A stretch of 55,598 nucleotides of DNA from Planctomycetota bacterium. Lineage in GTDB: Bacteria > Planctomycetota > Planctomycetia > Pirellulales > UBA7805. The notes below the pieces were generated by a model. It was not told the origin of the DNA and did no database searches. It saw only the letters and a program-made list of their open reading frames with translations. The DNA lies in contig JAIOPX010000060.1 in NCBI GenBank assembly GCA_021413705.1, positions 1 through 55,598 of the forward strand, read 5' to 3'. Each line of letters opens with the position of its first letter. Positions within the stretch are counted from its first letter, which is position 1. Positions 32,483 through 41,102 of the stretch are shown here, piece after piece. The position numbers were made by a program, and so were the translations under genes.

Positions 32483-33574
32483 ATGATCTACCGCCTATTG
32501 CAAACCACGGTCATCGCTGGCGTATTGACGCTCGTTGCTAACCAGGCATCAGCCTCGATGATCTTCAACCTCTCAAATCAGGGAAGTGCCACGGCCCAAA
32601 TGATGGCTGGGATGGCGGAGGCTGGTGCACTCTGGTCGGCGCTGTTGCACGACCCGATCACGGTCCAAATCCGCATCCAAGCCGCTTCCTTACCGGCGGG
32701 GGTTCTGGGTCACACGGACAGCTTCTACGATCCCTATTCCTATACGGACGTGCGAAACGCCATGCTCGGCGATCGCTCAAGCGCCGATGATTTTTCCAGC
32801 GCCAGCAAGCTGCAGTCGGGTTCCGTCCACTCGATGCTCATCAACCGCACGGCCAACAATCCCAATGGGGTCGTCAGTGCGACTCCTTATTTCGATACGG
32901 GCTTGGGGGGCCCTGGACAAGCCGGACCGGAAAACAATAACACCATCCGCATGACAACCGCCAATGCCAAAGCCCTGGGCTTGTCGTCGGCACATAGTAT
33001 CCTACTGGACGGCATCATCACTTTCTCGACGCAGAACATCTTCGACTTCAACCGCAGTAATGGGATCAATGCCGCACAATTGGACTTTGTGGGGATCGCG
33101 GCGCACGAAATCGGCCACATGCTAGGCTTCGTTAGCGGCGTGGATGTGCTGGGCGGCAATGCGGCCGCGCCTGGGCTCAACGATAATCAACTCCAATTCG
33201 TGACCCCGCTTGATCTCTTCCGCTTCTCCTCGCGCAGCCTGGGTGCCGGCGGCGGGATCGGCGTCATCGATTGGACGGACGACAGCATCGACAAATACTT
33301 TTCGGCAAATGGCGGCACGACGCCGGTTGCCACCTTCTCCAACGGCGCAACCTATGAAGCGTCGCATTGGAAATACAACCTGGGCCAGGGAATTATGGAC
33401 CCCACCGCAACGGCCGGAACACTCATGCAAATCTCAACGAATGATTTGCGTGCCTTCGACGTCATCGGCTTCGATACGGCGATCGTGCCGGAACCGTCAA
33501 CATTCGTCCTGGCGGCGCTGGGCCTCCTGGGCCTGGGCTTCCTCGTTCTGCGAAAGATGCACCGCAGTGATTGA
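32483..33574 (+). CDS. PEP-CTERM metalloprotease (NF038122-like)
   Basis: 363 residues. Signal peptide 1-24 (IAGVLTLVANQASAS). The body resembles the NF038122 family of PEP-CTERM metalloproteases: it has the zinc motif AAHEIGHMLGF (HExxHxxGF, near residue 210) after LDFVGI, a DLFRFSS stretch with a downstream Met-turn-like region, and a HWKYN..GIMDPTATAG segment typical of metzincin Met-turns. The end is IVPEPSTFVLAALG plus helix and RKMHRSD. It would be exported and anchored via the PEP-CTERM system. The ribosome site is weak. Followed by a strong terminator and an R1 left half. Confidence 0.9.
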   Translation: MIYRLLQTTVIAGVLTLVANQASASMIFNLSNQGSATAQMMAGMAEAGALWSALLHDPITVQIRIQAASLPAGVLGHTDSFYDPYSYTDVRNAMLGDRSSADDFSSASKLQSGSVHSMLINRTANNPNGVVSATPYFDTGLGGPGQAGPENNNTIRMTTANAKALGLSSAHSILLDGIITFSTQNIFDFNRSNGINAAQLDFVGIAAHEIGHMLGFVSGVDVLGGNAAAPGLNDNQLQFVTPLDLFRFSSRSLGAGGGIGVIDWTDDSIDKYFSANGGTTPVATFSNGATYEASHWKYNLGQGIMDPTATAGTLMQISTNDLRAFDVIGFDTAIVPEPSTFVLAALGLLGLGFLVLRKMHRSD

Positions 33575-33606
33575 CGCTCTGCGACGGTAAAACTGTAACC
33601 TCACGA

Positions 33607-33634
33607 GCCCCGCTAGGTCTGACGGGGCTTTTTT
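33607..33634 (+). terminator. Rho-independent terminator after metalloprotease gene
   Basis: GCCCCG and CGGGGC stem with a 10-base loop and six T. Confidence 0.85.
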
Positions 33635-33640
33635 CATTCC

Positions 33641-33724
33641 TCTGACCCTTCGTTTGGCCACCCCATCGTCTCAATGTCCATACGTTTTCTGACTCCTCCC
33701 AAGTTATAGACCGTTTTTGCGGGA
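33641..33724 (+). repeat. R1 repeat, left half
   Basis: CCCTTCGTTTGGCCACCCCA, TCGTCTCAATGTCCATACG and TTTTCTGACTCCTCC follow the terminator; GACCGTTTTTGCGGGAC ends it. Confidence 0.75.
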
Positions 33725-33862
33725 CGCATCCTCGCCACGAGATGTGCTGCCTCTTGCGCGCCCAGGTCGAACCGACCGAGAGGCGCTGGGCTCACGACCA
33801 TCGGTCACGCCCACCTTATGCACTACAGCCTCTGTCGAATTCGCATCAGTGAGGCCACCGGA

Positions 33863-34017
33863 GTGCCAGTTTGCCGACCCGCTATCGGGAGCCCCACGTT
33901 CCCAGAAACCCCTGCCTCGAACGTTTGCCGGGACTTTGAATTCCGACTTGAGTTCTTGAATTCGACAAGCCACAAGTTATGAATGGCTATCGGGTTGAGT
34001 GCCGCAATGCTGGAAAA
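33863..34017 (+). repeat. R2 direct repeat, copy 1
   Basis: About 155 bases nearly identical to 36670-36823 (three or so single-base changes). Contains CTTGAGTTCTTGAATTCGAC and GAATGGCTATCGGGTTGAG. Copies flank the WD40 and TIGR03067 genes. Confidence 0.85.
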
Positions 34018-34119
34018 TCGAAGGATTTTTGCCAACTATACGAAGCACGGGCACAGGATCGCGTGCGGCATAGGCCCGAGCCGGGGGCACCGTCACTTTT
34101 GGGCCTCATTCGGTTTCTT

Positions 34120-35298
34120 CTAGTGTTGAGCAGGTTTGCCACGCGTCGCTCGTGAACCTTTCTGCTTGGGCGTGGTGAGGTCCAAGATTTTGAGCTTTTC
34201 CTCAGCATCTGCCGTGGCGAGCCGCTGGCCGTCGGGGGAGAAGGCCAGAGCCGTCTCATTTGGACCGGGCCATGTATGAGTTTGCTTGAACGTCGCCATA
34301 TCCCAAACCCTAATCTCACCTTTGCCACCTGGCGGCGCCATATGTGCGGCGAACCGTCGAGAATCGAGGGAGAAGACTGGCCACAAGCACTCCATTACCA
34401 TTTTCTTTTTGGGAGCGACGAGGACGGTCACTCTTCCAGTGGCGACATCCCAAACTTTGAGGGTATTGAATGCGTCGTGGGTGATGATCCACCGGCCATC
34501 AGGCGAGATCGCACGAACGATGTCCCATTCGCTCGTCGTGAAGACGCTCGCTTTTCCCGTTGAGAAATCGTGAAGTCGTTTACCATTGCAAAACCACCGA
34601 CCATTGACGGAAGATGCAAAATCCCCGACCGGTCCCAATGGCATGGTACGGATTGGCTTGCCCGTGGCGGCGTCGAAGGCTACCACTGTACAGCCGAACG
34701 GTGGGTCCGAGTATAGCGGTGCGATTATTTGCCGACCGTCGGGGGTGAAGACCAAGGGCCAGGTTCGTGCGGTTGCGAATGTGAAGAGTTGCTTGCCCGT
34801 GGCGGCGTCCCATAAGGCAATGTCGCTGTCGTATTTCAAGCCACTGCCGGTGACGATCTGTTTACCGTCATGCGAGAGAGCGGCGTAGGAGACGTCGGGG
34901 ACTCTGATGGAGAGAATTTCCTTCTCGGTTGCCGAGTCCCAAACTTTTACGCTATTGTCGCTCCCGTTGCGCAATGGTCCATAATGAGTCGAGACGATCC
35001 GTTTTCCGTCGGAGGAGAAGGCCATCCGGAGAAAGTCGCCCGTATTATCGACAGGTGCATGCTGCGCTTCCGATGACTTCAGCGCCTCGGCAGGGTTGTG
35101 CTGCGCTCCAGTCTGCGCGGCGACTTTTCCGGCCGGTGGAGCTTGCCGTGTTTCCTGGCCAAGAACCGCAGCCGTGACGGCACAGAACATCACGGCCAAC
35201 ATCGTCAAGCGACTAAAAGGTATCGAAGCTCTGAAAACGACCATCGCCATAAGAGGATGGCCGCTGCCGCGCAGCATTGGAGAGGATGAAGCGGACAT
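34120..35298 (-). CDS. WD40-repeat protein, membrane-anchored or exported
   Basis: 392 residues from the ATG complementary to 35296-35298 (AAGGGAG 7 bases upstream); the frame is open further up to 35544 but has no ribosome site there. An N-terminal hydrophobic segment (RLTMLAVMFCAVTAAVLG, residues ~32-50) is a signal peptide or anchor. Residues ~95-380 have WD40 blades with typical ends: SSDGKRIVSTHYG..SVKVWDSAT, SHDGKQIVTGSG..IALWDAATG, TPDGRQIIAP..VAFDAATG, SPDGRWIITHD..LKVWDVATG, IRVWDMATF and SPDGQRLATADAE..LKILDLTT. About six or seven blades, a full propeller, for protein scaffolding. Enclosed by R2 direct repeats together with the TIGR03067 gene. Confidence 0.85.
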   Translation of the reverse strand: MSASSSPMLRGSGHPLMAMVVFRASIPFSRLTMLAVMFCAVTAAVLGQETRQAPPAGKVAAQTGAQHNPAEALKSSEAQHAPVDNTGDFLRMAFSSDGKRIVSTHYGPLRNGSDNSVKVWDSATEKEILSIRVPDVSYAALSHDGKQIVTGSGLKYDSDIALWDAATGKQLFTFATARTWPLVFTPDGRQIIAPLYSDPPFGCTVVAFDAATGKPIRTMPLGPVGDFASSVNGRWFCNGKRLHDFSTGKASVFTTSEWDIVRAISPDGRWIITHDAFNTLKVWDVATGRVTVLVAPKKKMVMECLWPVFSLDSRRFAAHMAPPGGKGEIRVWDMATFKQTHTWPGPNETALAFSPDGQRLATADAEEKLKILDLTTPKQKGSRATRGKPAQH

Positions 35299-35708
35299 TC
35301 GGTCACTCCCTTCTCGTTGGGCGCTGGAAAGCGCCAAGCTTTTTGTGACCCCACTCTTCAGCGCCGGGCGGTTCCGGTTCGCACGGCCAAAGCGCCCTGA
35401 TCCTACCCCGCTCACAGCCCCTTGGCAACGTTTTTTTGAGTCTTGGAGGACGGTACGCGCTTGCGGGCGAGATTGCCCCTCTTTAATAAGCGTCCGGACA
35501 GGAGGGAACTCTAACGTGAAATCAATATCGCACCACGAATTCATCCGTGTGCATGGCTTTCACCCCGTCTCTGCCAAGCAAACGACGACCTGCCTTTAAG
35601 CGTATATCCCAGGGGTACCGGCTTCACAGTAGCTAACTGGAAGATGCCGGGATACATTGGCAAGCAGGCAGCCCGAGGGGAGGCTTACCTCTACGGCAAA
35701 GGAGACGC
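35299..35708. other. Intergenic region between divergent genes
   Basis: Promoter region for the WD40 gene (minus) and the TIGR03067 gene (plus). One hairpin is visible, GGCGCT-GGAA-AGCGCC (~35320-35335), just upstream of the WD40 ribosome site. Nothing else supported. Confidence 0.5.
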
Positions 35709-36227
35709 ATGATGATTCGCGCGCTGTCGAGCATAGTTGCGAGCGGCATGATTATCGCAACTTTTGGACAAGCATCGGCTGTTTTCGCAGCCGATGACGA
35801 TAAGGCACTCGCGGGTGCCTGGCGGGTCGTTTCTTCAACGAGCGATGGAGAGGAAAGGGCCCTGCCCGTTGATCCGATTTTCACGTTCTCCAAAGGCAAG
35901 GTTGTGCAATCGATGACAGGCGTGCCTGGCGCTCCGGACGCCGGCCGCGTCCAGAGGAACACTCTGTCGACCAAGCTCGATCCGGAAAAGTCACCCAAGC
36001 AAATTGACATGACGTATCCTGGTGACCCCCAAACAAAGTCCTACACGCAACCGGGCATTTACAAGATTGAAGGAAACAAGTTAACCCTCGGCTTCGCGTC
36101 GTTTACGTTCCCCGATTCCAGGCAATCTAACGCCAAGCAGCCTGTCACCGTGAAGATGGGTGACCGACCAGAATCCTTTGACGGCAAAAACGGGGAACTC
36201 TACATCCTGGAACGCGAAAAGAAGTAA
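35709..36227 (+). CDS. TIGR03067-domain secreted protein
   Basis: 172 residues; AAGGAG precedes the ATG at 35709. Signal peptide ~1-28 (VASGMIIATFGQASAVFA). The rest follows the planctomycete TIGR03067 pattern: ALAGAWRVVSSTSDGEE, LDPEKSPKQIDMTY, PGIYKIEGNKLTLGF, and RPESFDGKNGELYILEREKK. Function unknown; the domain is a small beta-barrel found widely in planctomycete exported proteins. Downstream lies an out-of-frame PEP-CTERM remnant and the R1 module. No partner gene is apparent. Confidence 0.88.
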   Translation: MMIRALSSIVASGMIIATFGQASAVFAADDDKALAGAWRVVSSTSDGEERALPVDPIFTFSKGKVVQSMTGVPGAPDAGRVQRNTLSTKLDPEKSPKQIDMTYPGDPQTKSYTQPGIYKIEGNKLTLGFASFTFPDSRQSNAKQPVTVKMGDRPESFDGKNGELYILEREKK

Positions 36228-36263
36228 GCGTCTCCAGACTGGCGAGCTTTAACCAGGCGTCAC

Positions 36264-36335
36264 GCAGCCGTCCCCGAAACTTCCACCTTCGTCTTGGCTG
36301 CGCTGGGGCTCGTTGGCTGGCATCGCCAGAGGTGC
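36264..36335 (+). pseudogene. PEP-CTERM C-terminal remnant
   Basis: About 24 codons read AVPETSTFVLAALGLVGW followed by HRQR, the end of a PEP-CTERM protein (Pro-Glu-Thr in place of Pro-Glu-Pro). There is no body or start for such a protein; TIGR03067 ends 37 bases before it. Followed by a T-run and an R1 copy. Confidence 0.65.
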
Positions 36336-36398
36336 CTATCCGTGTACTACGAAGATTCCGCACTCGCATAGAGTTTCGAGGCGGTGCTTTTTCCTTAC

Positions 36399-36485
36399 GC
36401 AGCCCCTCCAATGGGCACCCCATCGTCTCGTTTGCCACACGTTTTCTGACTTCGCCCAAAAATGGACCGTTTTCACGAAGCAGCC
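36399..36485 (+). repeat. R1 repeat, left half
   Basis: GCAGCCCCTCCAATGGGCAC, CCCATCGTCTCGTTTGCC, and CACGTTTTCTGACTTCG follow a GGCGGTGCTTTTTCC stretch. Confidence 0.8.
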
Positions 36486-36669
36486 CGCCGTGAGATCTTG
36501 TCTCTTGCACGCACATGACGAACCGACCGAGAGGATGAGCCTGCGACATCCGACACGCCCACCTGTGCGCGCTCGGGTCACTGCCCAATTCGCATCGGTG
36601 TGAGGCTACCGGAGCGTCTTGTTGTGTGCGATCCATTTGCCGAGTCTGAGAAAAGCACGGTCCCAGAGC

Positions 36670-36823
36670 TGCCAGTTTGCTGACCCGCTATCGGGGGCCC
36701 CACGTTCCCAGAAACCCCTGCCTCGAATGTTTGCCGGGACTTTGAATTCCGACTTGAGTTCTTGAATTCGACAAGCCACAAGTTATGAATGGCTATCGGG
36801 TTGAGTGCCGCAATGCTGGAAAA
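36670..36823 (+). repeat. R2 direct repeat, copy 2
   Basis: Partner of 33863-34017 in the same orientation. Downstream, no gene begins until 37192. Confidence 0.85.
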
Positions 36824-37096
36824 CGAAGGTTTGATTGCCGCCGGGTCGGTCGGGAGTGGAGACCGTGAGGCTGGCAGAGTTGGGAAAGTGACGCCCCGCC
36901 TCTATTCTATTGACCAAACGGACGCAAGTTCGAGTTTCACAAAGAAATACCGGGATACTGCGCGGAGGCGATTGTGCTTGTTGCATTCACCCGTTGGTGG
37001 GGTATGATATGCGACGGGCAGCGAAGACGAAGCGGTGGGCTGGCTGGAACTGATTGACGTAACGCAAAGGGGCAAAGGCGAAACAAAAAACCTATT

Positions 37097-37131
37097 AGCT
37101 CGCCGTGGTGGATGGTAGAAGCGAGCTTTTT
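37097..37131 (+). promoter_or_regulatory. Terminator-like leader hairpin before membrane operon
   Basis: AGCTCGC (37097-37103) and GCGAGCT (37121-37127) enclose 17 bases and are followed by five T. It is 60 bases before the GTG at 37192 and points toward it, so attenuation is possible. Confidence 0.6.
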
Positions 37132-37191
37132 CAGCGTGGGCGATTTCATTTGTTCTCACAGCCCGTCGGCTTCTGACTTGGGAGAACGATT

Positions 37192-37842
37192 GTGGTAGAT
37201 CAGCGGTTGTTACACGGATTCAGCGTATTTAGTTCCGGGTACGTCAAGCGCTGGATGGAAAACAACTACGACCGCTTGATGATGACTGGTCCTGGAAAGC
37301 GGCTGATGGACCTCGACCAGAAGACCCGCTACGGAATCGAAGCGATGCTCTATGCGGTGATGGCGGTCGGAGAGCACAATCTAGGATCCAATTCGCCGCT
37401 CAAATGGTTGCTCAAGGAGGTTCTCCTGGACGCTCCCCCCGAGATCGGCAAGCGGCTCATCAACGGGTTCCGTGATGATTACGTGCGGCATCGCGCGAGT
37501 ACCAGCTCAGCCGAGAAGAGGGATTTCGGGGCGGTGCTTGAAGACTTGAGCGCAGAGCAGCTTAACTCGTTTCTAATCTGGGCCTCCGGTCTCACATCGG
37601 ACGAGTTTGAGCGGCTTCGAGCAATGTTGCCGCAGCTATCCAAGGAACAGCTTATCGCGCTTATGTCATTAGGGGACGCCGAGCGAAAAACATGGCTCGC
37701 GATGTTCCACGGCCCGGCCGAGTCGAAAGCGGTGAAAGAGAAGCCTGCGCGTTCCGCAGAACTTCAGGAAAGGATTGACGCGGCCCGCGTGCGGGTTCGG
37801 GAAGAGCATCAGCAGCTTCGTGAACGGAGGGCGGGCAAATGA
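37192..37842 (+). CDS. Hypothetical protein, first gene of membrane operon
   Basis: 216 residues from a GTG at 37192 with GGGAGA 6 bases upstream. Mostly alpha-helical; hydrophobic stretch YGIEAMLYAVMAVGEHN is too short to be a certain membrane segment. The C-terminal ~40 residues are a charged coiled coil (LQERIDAARVRVREEHQQLR). No family recognised. Its stop overlaps the next gene's start by 4 bases (ATGA), so the two are co-translated. Confidence 0.7.
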   Translation: MVDQRLLHGFSVFSSGYVKRWMENNYDRLMMTGPGKRLMDLDQKTRYGIEAMLYAVMAVGEHNLGSNSPLKWLLKEVLLDAPPEIGKRLINGFRDDYVRHRASTSSAEKRDFGAVLEDLSAEQLNSFLIWASGLTSDEFERLRAMLPQLSKEQLIALMSLGDAERKTWLAMFHGPAESKAVKEKPARSAELQERIDAARVRVREEHQQLRERRAGK

Positions 37843-39281
37843 TCAGCGACTCGATAGGCGACTTCATCCTGGGCCTGCGGGCACCAGAGTTGTTCCTCGA
37901 AAAAGCGCTGCTGACCGCCGACAAGGTGCAGGTAGCCGCGGCCGAGGGACTGCGGCAGATTCTCAAGCTCTTCAAGTGGTGCGCAATCTGCATTGTGGCC
38001 TCGCTGCTGGTGGCGATCCTGCTGATTCTCGGTTTATGCACCGGCTGGTCTCCGGCGTGGCTTAACTTCATCTTGATTACTTTGTGCGGGCTAGGCGTTG
38101 TTGGGGGCCTGGTGGTGATGGCGCCGATTGCGATGCTCGCACAGCCGGTGTTTGCGGCGTTTCCGGAATTCAAGGGATGGCTCACGAAATACCTCGGTAC
38201 CCTGGCGTCGGCGGGATTCCTGACGCTCTTTGCCTTGATTTCCTATTGGAGACTGCAGAAGGCATTCTCGCCCGGCGCAGCGGCCAGCATTTTCCTAGTG
38301 ATGCTGATTATCGGTGTCGGCTCCGCGACCGGCTGGGTGTTGCTACCGCGATCCGGAGTAAAGTCTATTATCACCGGTCAGTTATTCCTCTGTCTCTTTT
38401 TCCTGTTGGCGTCCGCAATTTTTCCGAAACTTGTTCCGGCAACCAGCCGCTTATTGCGCCACAATGAGTCACTGGCTGCCGAAGTGATGGATGACAAAAT
38501 CTCGCAGCTTGTCGAAATCGACCCCGATGATCCGCCCAAGGTGTGGTTCAATGCAGATGGGTCGCCACGATTCTGTTTTACTCAGAATCCCGACGGCGTT
38601 TTTCGGATTTTCCATGCTGACGTTGAGAACGATCCGGGCACGGGGCAGAAAACATCGCTCGTGACGACGGTTGAGAAGCGAGACGAGATTGTCGCACAGG
38701 TAAGAAAGGCTCGCGACGTGCAGAAACGCCAGAGTGCGGTGCAAGCAGCGGAACGCGATCAGAAAGCGAAGGTCGACGCCGATCGCCAGTTTCGGGAGAA
38801 GTACCTGGACGCCACTGTGTTGTCGGCCATCAACCGAGAGAACGCAGTGTTGCTAATGATCAAGGCGGAGCCGACCGGCGGCGACCGCGAGATCGTGGCG
38901 CAGCATCTGTCAGCCTGGCTGTTGCAGGCGAAGAAAATGCCGGTCGTGGGCGCACTCAAGCCGGCATTTCTTGATGACGGCTTGTTCGACGCGGTGTGGA
39001 ACGGCGATGGATCGGCGATCGACCGACTGCAGATGTTTCAAGGCGCAACGCGATCGCTTCTCTTGGCCAAAGTAGAGTACACTCGCGCCGAGAAGACGGA
39101 CTTTGAAGGGCTGCTGAGCGTTCGAGGAACGCTGTCGTTTATCGCCATTGACGGAGGCGGGCGCAAGGGGCCTACGAGCTTCGCCAGTTCGGGGGCGGGC
39201 GCTGATGTGACAACGGCAAAGAGCAACTGCGCCAAACGTCTTGTCGATGTGGCAGTTGCCAGCGCTGTGCTTCGGGAGTAG
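37839..39281 (+). CDS. Multi-pass membrane protein with periplasmic LPP20/FlgT-like C-terminal region
   Basis: 480 residues, ATG overlapping the preceding stop. About five membrane segments lie between residues 48 and 190 (KWCAICIVASLLVAILLILG, LITLCGLGVVGGLVVMAPIA, AGFLTLFALISYW, FLVMLIIGVGSATGWVLL, LFLCLFFLLASAIF). A charged coiled coil follows (~270-320). The last ~90 residues (TRSLLLAKVEYTRAEKTDF, LSVRGTLSFIAID, GADVTTAKSNCAKRLVD) recall small envelope domains such as those of LPP20 or FlgT that bind peptidoglycan-related partners. That last point is an inference. It precedes the SHD1-FlgO-like paralogues, so all four genes may act together in the envelope. Confidence 0.72.
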   Translation: MISDSIGDFILGLRAPELFLEKALLTADKVQVAAAEGLRQILKLFKWCAICIVASLLVAILLILGLCTGWSPAWLNFILITLCGLGVVGGLVVMAPIAMLAQPVFAAFPEFKGWLTKYLGTLASAGFLTLFALISYWRLQKAFSPGAAASIFLVMLIIGVGSATGWVLLPRSGVKSIITGQLFLCLFFLLASAIFPKLVPATSRLLRHNESLAAEVMDDKISQLVEIDPDDPPKVWFNADGSPRFCFTQNPDGVFRIFHADVENDPGTGQKTSLVTTVEKRDEIVAQVRKARDVQKRQSAVQAAERDQKAKVDADRQFREKYLDATVLSAINRENAVLLMIKAEPTGGDREIVAQHLSAWLLQAKKMPVVGALKPAFLDDGLFDAVWNGDGSAIDRLQMFQGATRSLLLAKVEYTRAEKTDFEGLLSVRGTLSFIAIDGGGRKGPTSFASSGAGADVTTAKSNCAKRLVDVAVASAVLRE

Positions 39282-39334
39282 CAATCATTCTTTGATACAG
39301 CGTGCTTGGGTCAATTCAATCCGGAGGCTCTGCC

Positions 39335-40771
39335 ATGAGCAGAACAATATCCAAGTTGATGTTTTTCGTTGTGGGATTGTCTTCTCTTGCGGCGGTCGAA
39401 CACAAGCGAGTCGAGGCGCAGCAGAGCACCGATCGCCCGTCGATGCGAGTTTGGCAAGACGTTAGCGGAAAAAAGCTAGAGGGGACTTTGATTTCTTCCG
39501 ATGGCACGGATGTTAAATTGCAGAAAGCAGATGGCAACTTACAATCAGTGGCGATTGAGAAATTCATTGCGGCGGACCAGGAATATATCAGGAAGCACTC
39601 AACTGTCACTCGTAAGACCGAGGGCAGCACTCCACCGACACCTGATGCGGGCGGAACATCCGAGCTAGAGGCGAAGTGTCGCGACCTTAGTGAACAGATT
39701 TCCAAAGGATACAGCGGGGGCATTGGTAAAGGCAAACCGACAATTGCCGTTGTCGAGTTTTCAAATCTTTCCGGGGGTGTAACGGACCTCGGTCGGTTTC
39801 TTTCCGAAGAGTTGATCACGCGGCTATTTGCGACGGGTCATTACAAGGTGATCGAACGACTCCTATTGAACAAGGCCATTGCCGAGCACAAGCTGCAACT
39901 GCAGGGACTAGTAGACCCAAAATCCGCTAAGGAGTTAGGTAAGATTCTGGGCGTCGACGCCATCGTCTCTGGAACGATTGCAGAAGTTGGAGACTCTACG
40001 CGCGTCAATGCACGCTTGATTTCGACGGAAACTGGCGAGATCCTCAGCGTCGCTGCGGTGACGATGCGGAGGGATAAGCTGCCTGCTATAGTTGGTGGTG
40101 ATGAAGCCGTCGGTTTTCGTGCAGGGCGCGAAGCGACTGGAAGTGGAAAGATCAAGTTGCCGTATCGAGAGGATTTCGCTGCGTACAAAGATGGCGACCA
40201 CACGTCGTGGGGAGCAAATGGCAAGGTCGTAACCGGAGAGGACGGTCGTAAATGGCTGGCACCCTCCGAAAAAGGACAAAAACCCGTCGGCATCGACGTG
40301 CAACTCCCGACAAATGCATACATCGAATTTGAGTACGCTGCCAAAAAGCTCGAAAGCAAGGACGGACGGGTGGAAGTATTGAGTGGTCTAACGCTTATAG
40401 ATGAAACTGGCGCGACGTACCGGATCGAATTCCAGTTGGGTATCACCCCCAGATACGGTAGGGAGAATAGTAGTTATGCATTCAAACTTCCGGGAGGAGC
40501 GGAGGTGCGAGATAGCTGGGGTGATATGCGGTACGTGGTGGGAACAGTTCGTGTTCGCAAGGCAGGAAACTCGATCACTGTACAGCTAGGGGATAAAACG
40601 GAAAGTTTGACAGCGGATCTAAGCGACTTCAAAAAGTTCACTCGTTTTGAAGTTGACCTGTATAAAGGCCCCAATTCGCAAGTCATGTTTACCAATTTCA
40701 AGATTGGCGGCACGGGATCGCAAGCAGAAGCAGGAAAAAAGTCAAAAGCGCCAAAAAAAGCACCTCGCTGA
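39335..40771 (+). CDS. SHD1 and FlgO/CsgG-like domain secreted protein 1
   Basis: 478 residues from the ATG at 39335 (GGAGG 9 bases upstream). A signal peptide lies at 1-30 (LMFFVVGLSSLAAVEHKRVEA). Residues ~40-85 are an SHD1 domain (RVWQDVSGKKLEGTL, KLQKADGNL...FIAADQEYI), common in planctomycete exported proteins. Residues ~135-260 are the FlgO/CsgG-like alpha-beta domain: TIAVVEFSNLSGGVTDLG, LSEELITRLFATGHYKVIER, KELGKILGVDAIVSGTIAE, VNARLISTETGEI. The C-terminal ~200 residues may be a concanavalin-like beta sandwich (YIEFEYAAKKLESKDGRVEV). Such domains form outer-membrane or periplasmic assemblies. A near-identical central domain is in the next gene. Confidence 0.82.
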   Translation: MSRTISKLMFFVVGLSSLAAVEHKRVEAQQSTDRPSMRVWQDVSGKKLEGTLISSDGTDVKLQKADGNLQSVAIEKFIAADQEYIRKHSTVTRKTEGSTPPTPDAGGTSELEAKCRDLSEQISKGYSGGIGKGKPTIAVVEFSNLSGGVTDLGRFLSEELITRLFATGHYKVIERLLLNKAIAEHKLQLQGLVDPKSAKELGKILGVDAIVSGTIAEVGDSTRVNARLISTETGEILSVAAVTMRRDKLPAIVGGDEAVGFRAGREATGSGKIKLPYREDFAAYKDGDHTSWGANGKVVTGEDGRKWLAPSEKGQKPVGIDVQLPTNAYIEFEYAAKKLESKDGRVEVLSGLTLIDETGATYRIEFQLGITPRYGRENSSYAFKLPGGAEVRDSWGDMRYVVGTVRVRKAGNSITVQLGDKTESLTADLSDFKKFTRFEVDLYKGPNSQVMFTNFKIGGTGSQAEAGKKSKAPKKAPR

Positions 40772-41102
40772 TCGATACATCAAAGGCGGCCAGCAGATAT
40801 CGAAAGGGCCGAGATGAGTCGTCTTGGATTGGAGTAAAGAACGCAAGTGTGCAACAGGGAAGCCCTAAATAGCCTTTCGCGATTTCGTTGAATACAAAGC
40901 ACCGTAGGATCCGTGGAATAGCATTGCTAGCAACTCAAAGTCTCCCAAAATTACCGCGTAAAGCCGCCGAACAGGAGCGCCAGTTTAAAGAGAATGCGGT
41001 AAGGCACCTTACGGAATGGTAGTTTAACGCCGGCCTGTTTCCCCACGGTTGGCGAAAGCAACTGGCCTCGATGCAGTGTTCCCATGACATAGGGATCAAA
41101 CC
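40772..41102 (+). other. Intergenic region between SHD1-FlgO paralogues
   Basis: No gene, strong hairpin or repeat identified in 331 bases. The segment may hold a promoter for the second paralogue, but no clear -10/-35 pair is convincing. Confidence 0.4.

Noticed and set aside
36789..37007. 72-codon ORF starting in the R2 repeat
   Set aside because: Begins within the repeat; the same repeat elsewhere is not followed by a related frame.
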